Positions 44,272-53,358 of a stretch of 64,000 nt of DNA are shown here, in pieces. A model generated the notes under the pieces. That model worked only from the letters and a program-made list of their open reading frames with translations, was not told where the DNA came from and did not search any database. Each line of letters begins with the position of its first letter. Position 1 is the first letter of the stretch. Location of the stretch: the NCBI RefSeq assembly GCF_001548115.1, contig NZ_AP014821.1, forward strand, positions 1,426,001 to 1,490,000, given 5' to 3'. The translations under genes and the position numbers were made by a program. The DNA comes from Geminocystis sp. NIES-3709 (lineage in GTDB: Bacteria; Cyanobacteriota; Cyanobacteriia; Cyanobacteriales; Cyanobacteriaceae).

Positions 44272-45150
44272 CTATTTGTTAAAAGGGAAGAAAACAATAG
44301 GAAACCAACTGCGATGTAATACTTTTTGAGTAAAACTAGGAATTGTCCAATCTAGTAAACCATATTCTCGATCGTCTGTCACCGCAATGGCACTAATATC
44401 TTCTATTAAAGCTACGTCAAGGGTTTCAACAATAGGATTACCTGTTTTTACCATAACTTCTATCTCTAAACCAAGGGATTGTAAATCCTCTTTAACTTCA
44501 TTCAACTTTGTCTCTACTTCTTTTACTCTATTTTGAACAATTATATCAGACCTAGAAACATCATCAATTACTGCTAAAATTATGTATTTATGAGGAATAT
44601 CAGAACATTTTTCCCTAGCACAACTTTTAATTTGTTCAATCAAATAACGAGCTTTATCTACATCATAGCAAGGAACTAACCAACAACGGTTCAAATGACG
44701 ACACCGCAAATCAAGTTCTTCGGAAGTATATACAGAGATCAATTGAGGTCGTAAAATCATAATGGGGATTTTAATTTTTTCAATCACACTCATAGTTGTA
44801 GAACCAAAAATCCTGTCTTCTGTCAAACTTCTTAAAGAAGTTCCTAAAAGAACAAACTCAGGGCGATATTTGTTAATGACTTTTAAGATGTTATCTGTTG
44901 CTAATCCAGAGGTTATTTCTAAATTAACTTTGACTTTATCATCGTGAGACTTTAAGCTAGAAGAAAATTTCTCTTTCATTAACGCAATTTTTTCTTCATC
45001 AACCCTAGGCACTTGACCTTCTTCCCATAAAGGCACATTATGTAAAAAAGTAATTTCCTTTAAACCGCTTTCGGCTAAAGAATCCACATAAGATAAAAGT
45101 CTTTGCAAGCCGTCTGTATAATCCGTACAAATTAAACAAGTTTCAAACAT
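44272..45150 (-). CDS. Universal stress protein, two Usp domains
   Basis: The 292-residue protein is made of two alpha/beta Usp-type halves. The first (1-~135) has the nucleotide-loop pattern LLGTSLRS...IFGSTTMSVIEK followed by IPIMILRP. The second (~155-290) ends SAIAVTDDREYGLLD...VLHRSWFPIVFFP and has lost the clear GxxG-x9-GS loop. ATP binding by the first half is likely, by the second doubtful. It is divergent from the ABC transporter pair and no regulatory partner is adjacent. Confidence 0.85.
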   Translation of the reverse strand: MFETCLICTDYTDGLQRLLSYVDSLAESGLKEITFLHNVPLWEEGQVPRVDEEKIALMKEKFSSSLKSHDDKVKVNLEITSGLATDNILKVINKYRPEFVLLGTSLRSLTEDRIFGSTTMSVIEKIKIPIMILRPQLISVYTSEELDLRCRHLNRCWLVPCYDVDKARYLIEQIKSCAREKCSDIPHKYIILAVIDDVSRSDIIVQNRVKEVETKLNEVKEDLQSLGLEIEVMVKTGNPIVETLDVALIEDISAIAVTDDREYGLLDWTIPSFTQKVLHRSWFPIVFFPFNK

Positions 45151-45226
45151 AATATTTTCTCTTAATATTAACTAAATCCACTTTCAGATTAACATTTTAC
45201 TAGGACGGTTAGAATAATCATTTGAC

Positions 45227-45254
45227 TGTCCATTATCCACTATTCACTATTGAC
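45227..45254 (+). repeat. Heptamer array, 4 units, before the ABC ATPase start
   Basis: TGTCCAT, TATCCAC, TATTCAC and TATTGAC, then TAAC and the ATG at 45259. It replaces any Shine-Dalgarno sequence and includes an in-frame TTG that could be mistaken for a start. Confidence 0.65.
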
Positions 45255-45258
45255 TAAC

Positions 45259-46278
45259 ATGAGTGATGTAATTAGTATTCAAAATTTACAAAAGAGTTAT
45301 GGTAAAGTAAAAGCTCTCAAAAATATCTCATTTTCGGTTAAAACTGGAGAGATTTTCGGTTTATTAGGGCCAAATGGTGCCGGAAAAACTTCTACTATTC
45401 GTTGCTTGACGACTCTTGCTCAACCTGATTCTGGTGATATTCTCATTGATGGTATTTCCGCTATCTCTCAACCGAAAAAAGTTAGACGAAAATTAGGTTA
45501 TGTAGCACAAGAAGTAGCGATCGATAAAGTATTGACAGGTAAAGAATTGTTACAATTACAAGCCTCCCTTTATCATTTACCTCCCCAACTTGCTCAAAAA
45601 AGAATAGAACAATTATTGATAGTTTTAGGATTACAAGAATATAGCGATCGACAAACAGGTACATACTCAGGAGGTATTAGGAAACGACTTGACTTAGCCG
45701 CCGGTTTACTTCATCAACCCCAAGTGTTAGTTTTAGATGAGCCTTCTGTCGGTTTGGACATTGAAAGTCGTCGCATTGTCTGGGATTTTTTACGTCAACT
45801 CAAACAAGCTGGTACAACAGTATTGATTACCAGTCATTATTTAGAAGAAATAGACGCATTAGCCGATCGATTGGCTATTATCAATCAAGGTGAAGTTATT
45901 GCCGAAGGTAGCCCTTCTAATTTAAAAGATCGTTTAGGAGGCGATCGTGTTACTCTAAAAATAAAAGAATTTACATCCCTAGAAGAAGCGCAAACTGCCA
46001 AACAGAAATTATCGCAACTCCCCTTTGTTGAAAATATTATTATCAACGAAGTGCAAGGAAACTCTCTTAATCTGATAGTCACCCCAAATAGTAATCCTAT
46101 TAGTAAAATAGAACAAGCATTGACAGAAATTAATTTGCCTATGTTTAGTATCAGTCAATCTCGCCCTAGTTTAGACGACGTTTATTTAGCCGCCACAGGG
46201 AAAACCTTAATGGATGCAGAAATCGAAGCATCGACTCATAGGGATTTGAAAGCTGAGAAAAAACAAGCAATGAAATAA
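45259..46278 (+). CDS. ABC transporter ATP-binding protein, DrrA-like
   Basis: The protein has 339 residues from ATG 45259. It has Walker A GPNGAGKTS, signature YSGGIRKRLDLAAGLL, Walker B VLVLDEPSVGLD and H-loop TSHYLEE. The C-terminal ~100 residues carry the extra domain typical of DrrA/NodI-type exporters. It partners with the ABC-2 permease that starts 121 bases downstream. The substrate is unknown; in cyanobacteria such pairs are often annotated as daunorubicin-type without evidence. Confidence 0.92.
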   Translation: MSDVISIQNLQKSYGKVKALKNISFSVKTGEIFGLLGPNGAGKTSTIRCLTTLAQPDSGDILIDGISAISQPKKVRRKLGYVAQEVAIDKVLTGKELLQLQASLYHLPPQLAQKRIEQLLIVLGLQEYSDRQTGTYSGGIRKRLDLAAGLLHQPQVLVLDEPSVGLDIESRRIVWDFLRQLKQAGTTVLITSHYLEEIDALADRLAIINQGEVIAEGSPSNLKDRLGGDRVTLKIKEFTSLEEAQTAKQKLSQLPFVENIIINEVQGNSLNLIVTPNSNPISKIEQALTEINLPMFSISQSRPSLDDVYLAATGKTLMDAEIEASTHRDLKAEKKQAMK

Positions 46279-46399
46279 GGATTAGGAATTAAATTTTTAG
46301 ATCTCTTACAGCACTTTTCCAATGAATAAACCACATTTTTAACGAAACAATTTTATAGACTTCATCTTTCATCTTTTTTAAATCAAATAAATAATTATT

Positions 46400-47290
46400 A
46401 TGACTCACACTATATCTAACAATCAATTTAAGGAAGTATTATCTCCTAACTATTCTACAGAAATAGAAATAAAATCTAATGATTTGAGTAATTTTTTACA
46501 AGAAACATTAGCAATGAGTAAAAGGTTATTTATTCAATTAAAACGTCGCCCTTCCACTCTTATTGCTGGAGTTATTCAGCCTTTTATGTGGTTAATTTTA
46601 TTCGGTGCTTTATTCTTTAATGCTCCCAATAATTTATTCGGAAATAACTCCAGTTATGGGCAGTTTTTAGCTCCTGGAATTATCATTTTTACTGCTTTTT
46701 CTGGGGCATTAAACGCTGGATTACCTATCATGTTCGATCGAGAATTTGGCTTTTTAAATAGACTATTAGTAGCACCTTTAGCCTCTCGATTTTCCATTGT
46801 TGCCGCTTCTACCATCTATATCATAACTCTGAGTTTCATTCAAACCGCAGTTATTGTTATGGCAAGTGCCTTTATTGGTGCAGGTTTACCTAGTGTTTGG
46901 GGATTAGTGGCGATCGGTTTAATAGTATTTTTGATCGTACTAGGAGTAACAGGATTAAGTTTAGGATTAGCTTTTGCTCTACCCGGTCATATAGAATTAA
47001 TAGCAGTGATTTTTGTAATTAACTTACCCCTGTTATTTGCGAGTACAGCCTTAGCACCATTGTCATTTATGGCAGGTTGGTTACAAATCATAGCTAGTTT
47101 AAACCCTTTAACCTATGCCATTGAACCTATAAGATATATATATCAAAATTCTGAATGGAGTTTTGTTAGTATAGTAATGAACACACCTTGGGGAGATCTT
47201 AATTTTGTTACTGTTTTATCATTATTATTTGCTTTTGATGTGACAATTTTACTCTCCATAAAACCGCTATTAAGTCGTCGTTTTGCTTAG
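46400..47290 (+). CDS. ABC-2 type permease, DrrB-like
   Basis: The 296-residue membrane protein has six helices after an amphipathic N-terminal ~60 residues with the basic IQLKRRPSTLIAGVIQPFMW. The ABC-2 signature region LNPLTYAIEPIRYIYQ lies before the last helix. It forms an exporter with the preceding ATP-binding protein. Lipid or natural-product export is typical for the family, and the substrate here is unknown. Confidence 0.92.
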   Translation: MTHTISNNQFKEVLSPNYSTEIEIKSNDLSNFLQETLAMSKRLFIQLKRRPSTLIAGVIQPFMWLILFGALFFNAPNNLFGNNSSYGQFLAPGIIIFTAFSGALNAGLPIMFDREFGFLNRLLVAPLASRFSIVAASTIYIITLSFIQTAVIVMASAFIGAGLPSVWGLVAIGLIVFLIVLGVTGLSLGLAFALPGHIELIAVIFVINLPLLFASTALAPLSFMAGWLQIIASLNPLTYAIEPIRYIYQNSEWSFVSIVMNTPWGDLNFVTVLSLLFAFDVTILLSIKPLLSRRFA

Positions 47291-47400
47291 AAAAAACTAG
47301 ATAAAATTCTTTTATTTTTATTTGTATCGTAGGCAATAACTATCAAAACTCTATAGCATTGATAAATAATTTGTGAGAATTTTAGATACTTTTAATTAAA

Positions 47401-47538
47401 GTGATTAGGTTTTAGCTGTTAGGTTTTAGCTTTTAGGTTTTAGCTTTTAGGTTTTAGCCTTTTTTCTATTAAGGAATAAGTAATCAATTACTAATATTGA
47501 CGATAAATTTAACTTCACAATAGCTGATAACTGATTGC
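47401..47538. repeat. Dispersed hairpin element, copy C
   Basis: The arms GTGATTAGGTTTTAGC (47401-47416) and GCTGATAACTGATTGC (47523-47538) are less well paired than in copies A and B. The core AATCAATTACTAATATTGA and AAATTTAACTTCACAATAGC is kept. TTAGATACTTTTAATTAAAG just outside the left arm is shared with copy A. Confidence 0.65.
47405..47459. repeat. 14-base tandem repeat, 4 units
   Basis: TTAGGTTTTAGCTG, then TTAGGTTTTAGCTT twice, then TTAGGTTTTAGCC. The unit is two heptamers, like the TGTTAGC pair in copy B (39361-39374), so the arm of this element has grown by heptamer duplication. Confidence 0.8.
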
Positions 47539-47628
47539 TAATAGCTGACTGCTAGATAAACATAAAAATAGGGAAACAAAATCTATTATTTAAAGTCATT
47601 ATTCTTAGTAATTTAGAGATATAAACCC

Positions 47629-47973
47629 ATGAAAAATATCATTAATCAAAAATTTTTAACTATCACAATTCTTAGTTTAGGATTGGTTACCATCACTCAT
47701 AACTCAGTGAATGCTCAAAGTATTTATAATGCCCAACAACCTCAACCGTACCAAAGTAATGAAAAAAATCCTCTTTATGGCAACGGAATTAACCCTATGG
47801 AGTTAATTCATAACGCCAATTTTTTAAATAGTCGTACTGGAGAAGATTTTGCAGAAGATACTAATCGCAGTTTGGATTCTGCCGCCGAAGATTTTAAACA
47901 GCAACAGTTAAAAAGAATGATGGAAATGCAAAAACAACAAGAATCACCATCTCCCGAAGTCATTGACAATTAA
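47629..47973 (+). CDS. Secreted hypothetical protein
   Basis: The 114-residue protein has a signal peptide (KNIINQKF, then a hydrophobic core, cut after SVNA). The Gln/Asn/Pro-rich mature part contains GNGINPMELIHNANFLNSRT and a charged helix EDFKQQQLKRMMEMQKQQ. I recall similar small secreted cyanobacterial proteins with NPM(E/D)LIHxANF, of unknown function. Periplasmic location is inferred. Confidence 0.72.
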   Translation: MKNIINQKFLTITILSLGLVTITHNSVNAQSIYNAQQPQPYQSNEKNPLYGNGINPMELIHNANFLNSRTGEDFAEDTNRSLDSAAEDFKQQQLKRMMEMQKQQESPSPEVIDN

Positions 47974-48089
47974 CAATCAACAATAGAAAATTAAACTATA
48001 GACTTTTCTACAAAATTTAATAGTCTGTAAGTAAGGGCTATAGCCCTATTTTTATTAATTTGTGGAGATTGTTAAGACAGAAAATAGTA

Positions 48090-48124
48090 TTATTCACTGT
48101 CAACTATCAACTATTCACTTTCAA
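48090..48124 (+). repeat. Heptamer array, 5 units, before the cysS start
   Basis: TTATTCA, CTGTCAA, CTATCAA, CTATTCA, CTTTCAA, then CTGCTGTCA and the ATG of cysS at 48134. The frame happens to be open through the array, which creates a false N-terminal extension of 24 residues. Confidence 0.75.
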
Positions 48125-48133
48125 CTGCTGTCA

Positions 48134-49573
48134 ATGAATCTAACTTTACACAACTCCCTCACCAATCAAGAAGAAACCTTTATCCCTCTCAATCCTCCGA
48201 AGGTTAATATGTACTGTTGTGGTATTACCGTTTATGACTATTGTCATTTAGGTCATGCTCGTACTTGTATTATTTGGGATGTAGTTAGACGTTATCTACA
48301 GTGGCGGGGTTATCAAGTTAAATATATTCAAAATTTTACAGATATTGACGATAAAATTCTGAATCGAGCAAAACAAGAAAATACTACCATGGAGGCAGTT
48401 TCTGAGCGTTTTATTGAGGCTTATTTTGAAGATATGCAACGGTTAAACGTTAAAGAAGCAGACTCTTATCCCCGTGCCACTCATACCCTTGATGGTATCA
48501 AAAAATTAATTTGGGAATTGGAAGAAAAAGGTTTTGCTTATGAAACTCAGGGGGATGTTTATTATTCTGTTAGTAAGTTTAAAGATTATGGTAAGTTATC
48601 AGGACGTAAATTAGAGGATTTACAAACGGGGGCAAGTGGTAGAGTTAATCAAAGTGAAGCGATGAAACAACAACCCTTTGATTTTGCTTTGTGGAAATCA
48701 GCTAAACCAAATGAGCCGAGTTTCGACTCTCCTTGGGGAAAAGGGCGCCCAGGATGGCATATTGAATGTTCTGCTATGGTAAGGGAGATGTTAGGGGAAA
48801 CAATCGATATTCATGTGGGCGGAAATGACTTAATTTTTCCTCATCATGAAAACGAAATTGCCCAATCTGAAGCGGTGACAGAGAAACCTTTAGCTCGTTA
48901 TTGGTTGCATAATGGCATGGTGAAGGTTGATGGGGAGAAAATGTCCAAATCTCTTGGTAATTTCATCACAATTCGGGATTTATTGGCAAAATATGACCCT
49001 ATGGCAATTCGTCTTTTCATTCTTCAGGCGAATTATCGTAAACCTCTTGATTTCACAGATGAAGCTCTGGAGGCTGTAACTAATGGTTGGCATACTTTAG
49101 TGGAAGGGTTACTTTTTGGCACTAAGTATAGAGATAACTTAAATTGGACAGAAGAAGCCCAGAGTACAATTATTAAATCAGTTCAGGATAACTTTTGTCA
49201 AGCTGTCGATCGAGATTTTAATTTTGCGGCGGGGTTAGCTATCCTTTTTGAATTAGCGAAAGAGTTGGGTAAGGAGGGAAATATTTTAACTCATCAGGGT
49301 AAAACTACTCGATCGAGTCAAGAATTGAGAGATAAATGGCATACTTTAGTTAGTTTAGCCCAAGTATTAGGATTAGAGGCTCATTTTGAAGGTATAGAGT
49401 CTGTTAATTCGTCTATTTTGGAGGAAGAAATTAACACATTGATTGAACAAAGATTAAATGCACGGAAGACAAAAAACTATCAAGAAGGCGATCGAATCCG
49501 AGACTTACTAAAAGAAAAAGGTGTTACTCTTATTGATGCTCCCGGCGGAATAACTAAATGGCACTGGAATTAG
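48134..49573 (+). CDS. cysS: Cysteinyl-tRNA synthetase
   Basis: The protein has 479 residues from ATG 48134. The longer open frame from 48062 runs through heptamer repeats and is rejected. It is a class I synthetase with the zinc-binding MYCCGITVYD, HIGH box HLGHA, GWHIECSAM, HHENEIAQSEA and KMSKSLGN. The end GGITKWHWN is family-like. It stands alone; the following gene is 168 bases on. Confidence 0.95.
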   Translation: MNLTLHNSLTNQEETFIPLNPPKVNMYCCGITVYDYCHLGHARTCIIWDVVRRYLQWRGYQVKYIQNFTDIDDKILNRAKQENTTMEAVSERFIEAYFEDMQRLNVKEADSYPRATHTLDGIKKLIWELEEKGFAYETQGDVYYSVSKFKDYGKLSGRKLEDLQTGASGRVNQSEAMKQQPFDFALWKSAKPNEPSFDSPWGKGRPGWHIECSAMVREMLGETIDIHVGGNDLIFPHHENEIAQSEAVTEKPLARYWLHNGMVKVDGEKMSKSLGNFITIRDLLAKYDPMAIRLFILQANYRKPLDFTDEALEAVTNGWHTLVEGLLFGTKYRDNLNWTEEAQSTIIKSVQDNFCQAVDRDFNFAAGLAILFELAKELGKEGNILTHQGKTTRSSQELRDKWHTLVSLAQVLGLEAHFEGIESVNSSILEEEINTLIEQRLNARKTKNYQEGDRIRDLLKEKGVTLIDAPGGITKWHWN

Positions 49574-49741
49574 TGAGGAATTACAAATCAGGAATGAGGA
49601 ATTAATTAATTTTTTCCAGTAGTAAAGTCTATAAATAAAATGAATATTTTTAATTCTTATAACTGCCGAAAATTAGGTTTTTAAATTCTAAATTCTACAT
49701 TCTGTTAATATGTTTTTATTCCCACAAAAAATTCTCTAACT

Positions 49742-50587
49742 ATGGCTGACTCAAAAAATCTGGCAAATGCGAATCAAGCTATCGAACATTATATTCAAAG
49801 AGTGACGGAATTAAGTCAATTAGGACAAAAAATTCCCACTAATCAAGACTTATTAAAAATTGCCTCAGAATTAGGGATTAGCGATGAAGAAATACAGTCG
49901 GCACAACGACAATCTCAAGCCCATTTTATTCGCGCACAAGGTTACTCAAGTCTTCGTCATTGGGATGATGCGATCGAAGAACTACAAGAAGCATTAGCTT
50001 TTAATCCTTTTAATTTGCCAATGTTACATTTACTGATAAATTCTTATTTAGGGAGATGGAAAGATAAACATAATTCTCAAGATGAAGAACAAATTAGAAT
50101 CAGAGTAAAACAATGTTTAGAAATTCAACCAGATGATCAAGAATCTTTGAATTTGTTAGCACAATTAGATAAACTAATTATTAGTTATAAATATCAATTA
50201 TGGGGATTAGGAGCTTTAGGTTTATTAGTTATTGGTTCATTAACAGGCTTTCTTTTTTTGAATAATATGTCTTTTAATTTATTCTCTGAAAATGATAAAA
50301 AAATAGAGAATATCAAAAATGAATTAATTAATGAAATTGGTGAATTAAAAGATGAACAAGTACTGTTATATAATCAGTTATTACAACAAATAAAAGAACA
50401 GGGAAGTATAGATAATAATATGCAGTTGGAAATAGAAATTTTAAAAAAAGAAATTAAACAATTAAATGAACAACATCAAGAATTAATCAAAAAAATTACT
50501 CAATCCAATAAAGAAAATTTACCTGTTACTCCTACTCCCAATAATCCTCCCCAAACTAATAATAAAACTGAAACTAAGTCACCATAA
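49742..50587 (+). CDS. TPR-like membrane protein with coiled coil
   Basis: The 281-residue protein has a helical N-terminal half with a TPR-like unit (HWDDAIEELQEALAFNPFN). A membrane helix (about 150-172, LWGLGALGLLVIGSLTGFLF) follows, then a coiled coil (~185-255) and a Pro/Asn/Thr-rich tail. Function is not known. The stop is one base from the tsaB start, so the two genes are co-transcribed. A link to tsaB is positional only. Confidence 0.75.
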   Translation: MADSKNLANANQAIEHYIQRVTELSQLGQKIPTNQDLLKIASELGISDEEIQSAQRQSQAHFIRAQGYSSLRHWDDAIEELQEALAFNPFNLPMLHLLINSYLGRWKDKHNSQDEEQIRIRVKQCLEIQPDDQESLNLLAQLDKLIISYKYQLWGLGALGLLVIGSLTGFLFLNNMSFNLFSENDKKIENIKNELINEIGELKDEQVLLYNQLLQQIKEQGSIDNNMQLEIEILKKEIKQLNEQHQELIKKITQSNKENLPVTPTPNNPPQTNNKTETKSP

Positions 50588-50588
50588 A

Positions 50589-51221
50589 ATGATGAAACAA
50601 GGACTAGCTTTACATACAACTTCTGGAGAATTAGGTATTGCTATTATTAATAATCAAGGTTTATCTCGTTTTCAATCATGGGATTTAGGCAGGGATTTAG
50701 CCAATAATTTACAAGAAAAATTAAGAGATTTTTTACCCCCCATTTTATGGCAAGATTTAGAATTTATTGCCGTAGCAAAAGGCCCAGGTAGTTTTACAAG
50801 TACTAGAATAGGAATAGTAACAGCAAAAACCTTAGCTCAACAATTAAATATACCTGTTTTTGGAATTTCTACTTTAGAATCTTTAGCTTGGTATCATAGT
50901 AAACAAAACTTAAATAGTTTCTTTATCGCTGTGGAAATGAAAGCTAACTCTGAAGAAGTTTTTGGGGCAATTTATCAATTTTTTGATAAAAAAACAGACT
51001 TACTAAATATAATAGTCGATCGAGTTTTTAAAGTGAAAGAATGGGAAATAATATTAAAAGAATATCAAGATAAATATAATGATAAATTTAACCACATTAC
51101 CACTCCCGATAAATTAGCATTTACAACAGAAAGTTTATTAGAAATTACGAGTATTAAAATCAATAATAATGAAGATTATAGTATTAATAACTGGCAAAAT
51201 TTAACTCCATTTTATAATTAG
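50589..51221 (+). CDS. tsaB: tRNA threonylcarbamoyladenosine biosynthesis protein TsaB
   Basis: The 210-residue actin-like ATPase fold has ALHTTSGELGIAI at the N-terminus (where many have DTS) and the family motif GPGSFTSTRIG. TsaB works with TsaD and TsaE to place t6A at position 37 of ANN-decoding tRNAs. Two ATG codons in a row (50589 and 50592) make the exact start uncertain by one residue. The C-terminal half is shorter and more diverged than in E. coli. Confidence 0.9.
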   Translation: MMKQGLALHTTSGELGIAIINNQGLSRFQSWDLGRDLANNLQEKLRDFLPPILWQDLEFIAVAKGPGSFTSTRIGIVTAKTLAQQLNIPVFGISTLESLAWYHSKQNLNSFFIAVEMKANSEEVFGAIYQFFDKKTDLLNIIVDRVFKVKEWEIILKEYQDKYNDKFNHITTPDKLAFTTESLLEITSIKINNNEDYSINNWQNLTPFYN

Positions 51222-51236
51222 AAATCAATTCAATTT

Positions 51237-51542
51237 TTAGGGATTTTTCATTAAAGAAGATTGCCAAATTTTCCACCCTCCTAAACATAAAGTAATATTA
51301 CCAATAACAGTAGTTAAGGCTTGAATTGTTACTAACCATTCCCATGACTCTGCATTATCGAATAAATGCCATGTACAAGCACACATCGCACTAATTAAAG
51401 CAGGTAACATTCCATAGGCTAACCAATACCAACTACTATCTTTGGTTACTTCTCCATAACGCCATACAAACCATATCGCCCCAATCCATTCGATTACGCT
51501 CGAAACATGAACAATCCATGTAGGAATTGATAAACTGTGCAT
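51237..51542 (-). CDS. DUF2499 family membrane protein (Ycf49-like)
   Basis: The 101-residue protein MHSLSIPTWIVHVSSVIEWI has three membrane helices and many tryptophans (EWIGAIWFVWRYG, CTWHLFDNAESWEWLV, LGGWKIW). This is the Ycf49/DUF2499 pattern of cyanobacteria and plastids. The role is not established; conservation suggests the photosynthetic membrane. It lies 92 bases after mutL on the same strand and is convergent with tsaB. Confidence 0.85.
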   Translation of the reverse strand: MHSLSIPTWIVHVSSVIEWIGAIWFVWRYGEVTKDSSWYWLAYGMLPALISAMCACTWHLFDNAESWEWLVTIQALTTVIGNITLCLGGWKIWQSSLMKNP

Positions 51543-51634
51543 TATTTTTACTTTTAGAAACTATCGATAATAATTGTAACTCAATGTAAAAATTAAAGCC
51601 AAAAAATTAGAATAATTAATAATTAAAATAACCT

Positions 51635-53314
51635 TTATTTTTCTGTAATTCCGTGACTTTTTCCCAATACCCAATGACGACGGAAAAATCGGTATAATGA
51701 TGATTCTTCTAATGATAAATAAATTGGTCTTCCATGAGGACAAGTATGAGGATTTTTTGTTATTTTCCATTCATTTACGATGGTTTGCATTTCTGAAATA
51801 GTTAGTTTTTTCCCATTACGAATTGCAGTACGACAGGCGATCGATACTTGAGCAGAATCTATATCACCTCCCCAACTTAATTCTATTAAAGCATCTAAAC
51901 AATCGTCTCGATTTAATAAGGCTTGAGGGATGCTTCTAATTGCCCATAAATCTTCTCCAAAAGACTCTATTTCTAAACTTAAATTAGCTAAATTTTCTAC
52001 TTGTTTCTTTCGTAAATTATTTAAAATAATAGGGTTGTCTATGGATACTATTTTCCACTGATTTTTAAGTTGTTCATATAATATTCTTTCATGGGCAATA
52101 TGTTGTTCAATTAGCCAAATTCCGTGGGAATATTCTGCAATAATATAAGTATTTCTTGCTTGGGAGATAACTTGTAATTCTATTAACCCCAAACCATTTT
52201 TATTTTCGGCTATTGTTTGTGATGAATTGTCAACATTATAAATAGTTCTATTTTCAGCAACTTTAAATATATTTTCTAGTTTTTTATTCTCAAATCTTGC
52301 CGAAATATTATTATCTGTTAATTTAAAAATTTGTTCAATATTTTGCTTAATATTTTCTTGCCAAAACTCAATATTATCTAAGTAAATTTCTGCTTTTGCC
52401 GGATGACGATTCCAGTCAATTTGTTGGGGTGATGTTTGTAAATGCAAAAAAATAATGGGGTAACGATCGCGTTCTAAGGTACGATGAAAACTAGAGTAAA
52501 TAGCTGACTCTAATTCTGGACACTTAACTACTCTTCCATTAACACCAATTCTTACCCAATCGTTGCGAGGGCGAGAAATTCGATCGGGTAATCCTATAAT
52601 TAAATTTAGGATAGAAATATTATTTTCATTAGGAGTATTAATCTTAATTTCTCTTTCTTCTAAATCAGAATATTTGACAGTTTTTAACAATTGAGGAAAA
52701 ATTTTTTTGAGATAATTATTACCACTAATTGCTAAAATAACTCGATCGTCCACTAATAATTGCCAAGTAACTTGAGGATGACATAAAGCCAAATCTGAAA
52801 TTAAAATTTGGATAGATTTAAGTTGTTTTTTGAAACAAGGATTTAATTGTCTTCTAAGAGGAATATTAGCAAATAAATTACTAACATGAATAATTGTACC
52901 CACCGCGATCGCTTTTGGATAACATTTAATTATCTCAGTTTGATGGGTTATAATTTCCCAACCGCAACTATCTTTGACTCGACTGGTAATATTTAAGTCT
53001 GCTAGTTGTGCGATACTATGTAAAGCCTCTCCCCGAAAACCGAGAGTTTGAATTTTTGTTAAGTCATCGGTAGAGTTAATTTTGCTAGTGGTATGGGGTT
53101 GAATTGCCATTAATAAATCTTCTTCTTCCATACCTTCTCCATTATCAGCAACCTGCAAACTCCAAGAGTCGGGATAAAGGGAAATAACAATGCGACTCGC
53201 TTTTGCATCCAAACTATTTTCAACTAATTCTCTTACCACCGCCGTTAAAGAGTCGATTACTTCCCCTGCCGCAATCAATTTAATAACATTATCAGGTAGT
53301 TTTTTAATACTCAT
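51635..53314 (-). CDS. mutL: DNA mismatch repair protein MutL
   Basis: The 559-residue protein has the GHKL ATPase motifs LVENSLDAKA, VADNGEGM and TLGFRGEALHSI, then the transducer domain. The C-terminal half keeps endonuclease-site elements: EQHIAHERILYEQ where the classical motif is DQHAxxExxxxE, an ACRTAIRNGKK segment and CPHGRP. The first Asp is Glu and Ala is Ile, so nicking activity is likely but not certain. It follows chlB by 44 bases, a gap filled with a heptamer array. Confidence 0.95.
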   Translation of the reverse strand: MSIKKLPDNVIKLIAAGEVIDSLTAVVRELVENSLDAKASRIVISLYPDSWSLQVADNGEGMEEEDLLMAIQPHTTSKINSTDDLTKIQTLGFRGEALHSIAQLADLNITSRVKDSCGWEIITHQTEIIKCYPKAIAVGTIIHVSNLFANIPLRRQLNPCFKKQLKSIQILISDLALCHPQVTWQLLVDDRVILAISGNNYLKKIFPQLLKTVKYSDLEEREIKINTPNENNISILNLIIGLPDRISRPRNDWVRIGVNGRVVKCPELESAIYSSFHRTLERDRYPIIFLHLQTSPQQIDWNRHPAKAEIYLDNIEFWQENIKQNIEQIFKLTDNNISARFENKKLENIFKVAENRTIYNVDNSSQTIAENKNGLGLIELQVISQARNTYIIAEYSHGIWLIEQHIAHERILYEQLKNQWKIVSIDNPIILNNLRKKQVENLANLSLEIESFGEDLWAIRSIPQALLNRDDCLDALIELSWGGDIDSAQVSIACRTAIRNGKKLTISEMQTIVNEWKITKNPHTCPHGRPIYLSLEESSLYRFFRRHWVLGKSHGITEK

Positions 53315-53327
53315 GATTTTTTTACAA

Positions 53328-53355
53328 TGTTAATTGTTAATTGTACATTGTTCAT
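53328..53355 (-). repeat. Heptamer array, 4 units, between chlB and mutL
   Basis: Plus strand TGTTAAT, TGTTAAT, TGTACAT, TGTTCAT. In the mutL direction this reads CAATTAA twice plus related units, 13 bases before the mutL start and just after the chlB stop. Confidence 0.65.
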
Positions 53356-53358
53356 TAA

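Larger units (their letters stand above)
47291..47628. other. Repeat-rich intergenic region
   Basis: These 338 bases contain no gene. They are largely dispersed element copy C (47401-47538) with its 14-base tandem repeat. The promoter of the secreted hypothetical gene should be in the last ~80 bases. Confidence 0.5.

Noticed and set aside
48062-48133. 24-residue N-terminal extension of CysS
   Set aside because: Encoded by a heptamer array. The family N-terminus begins at the ATG at 48134.
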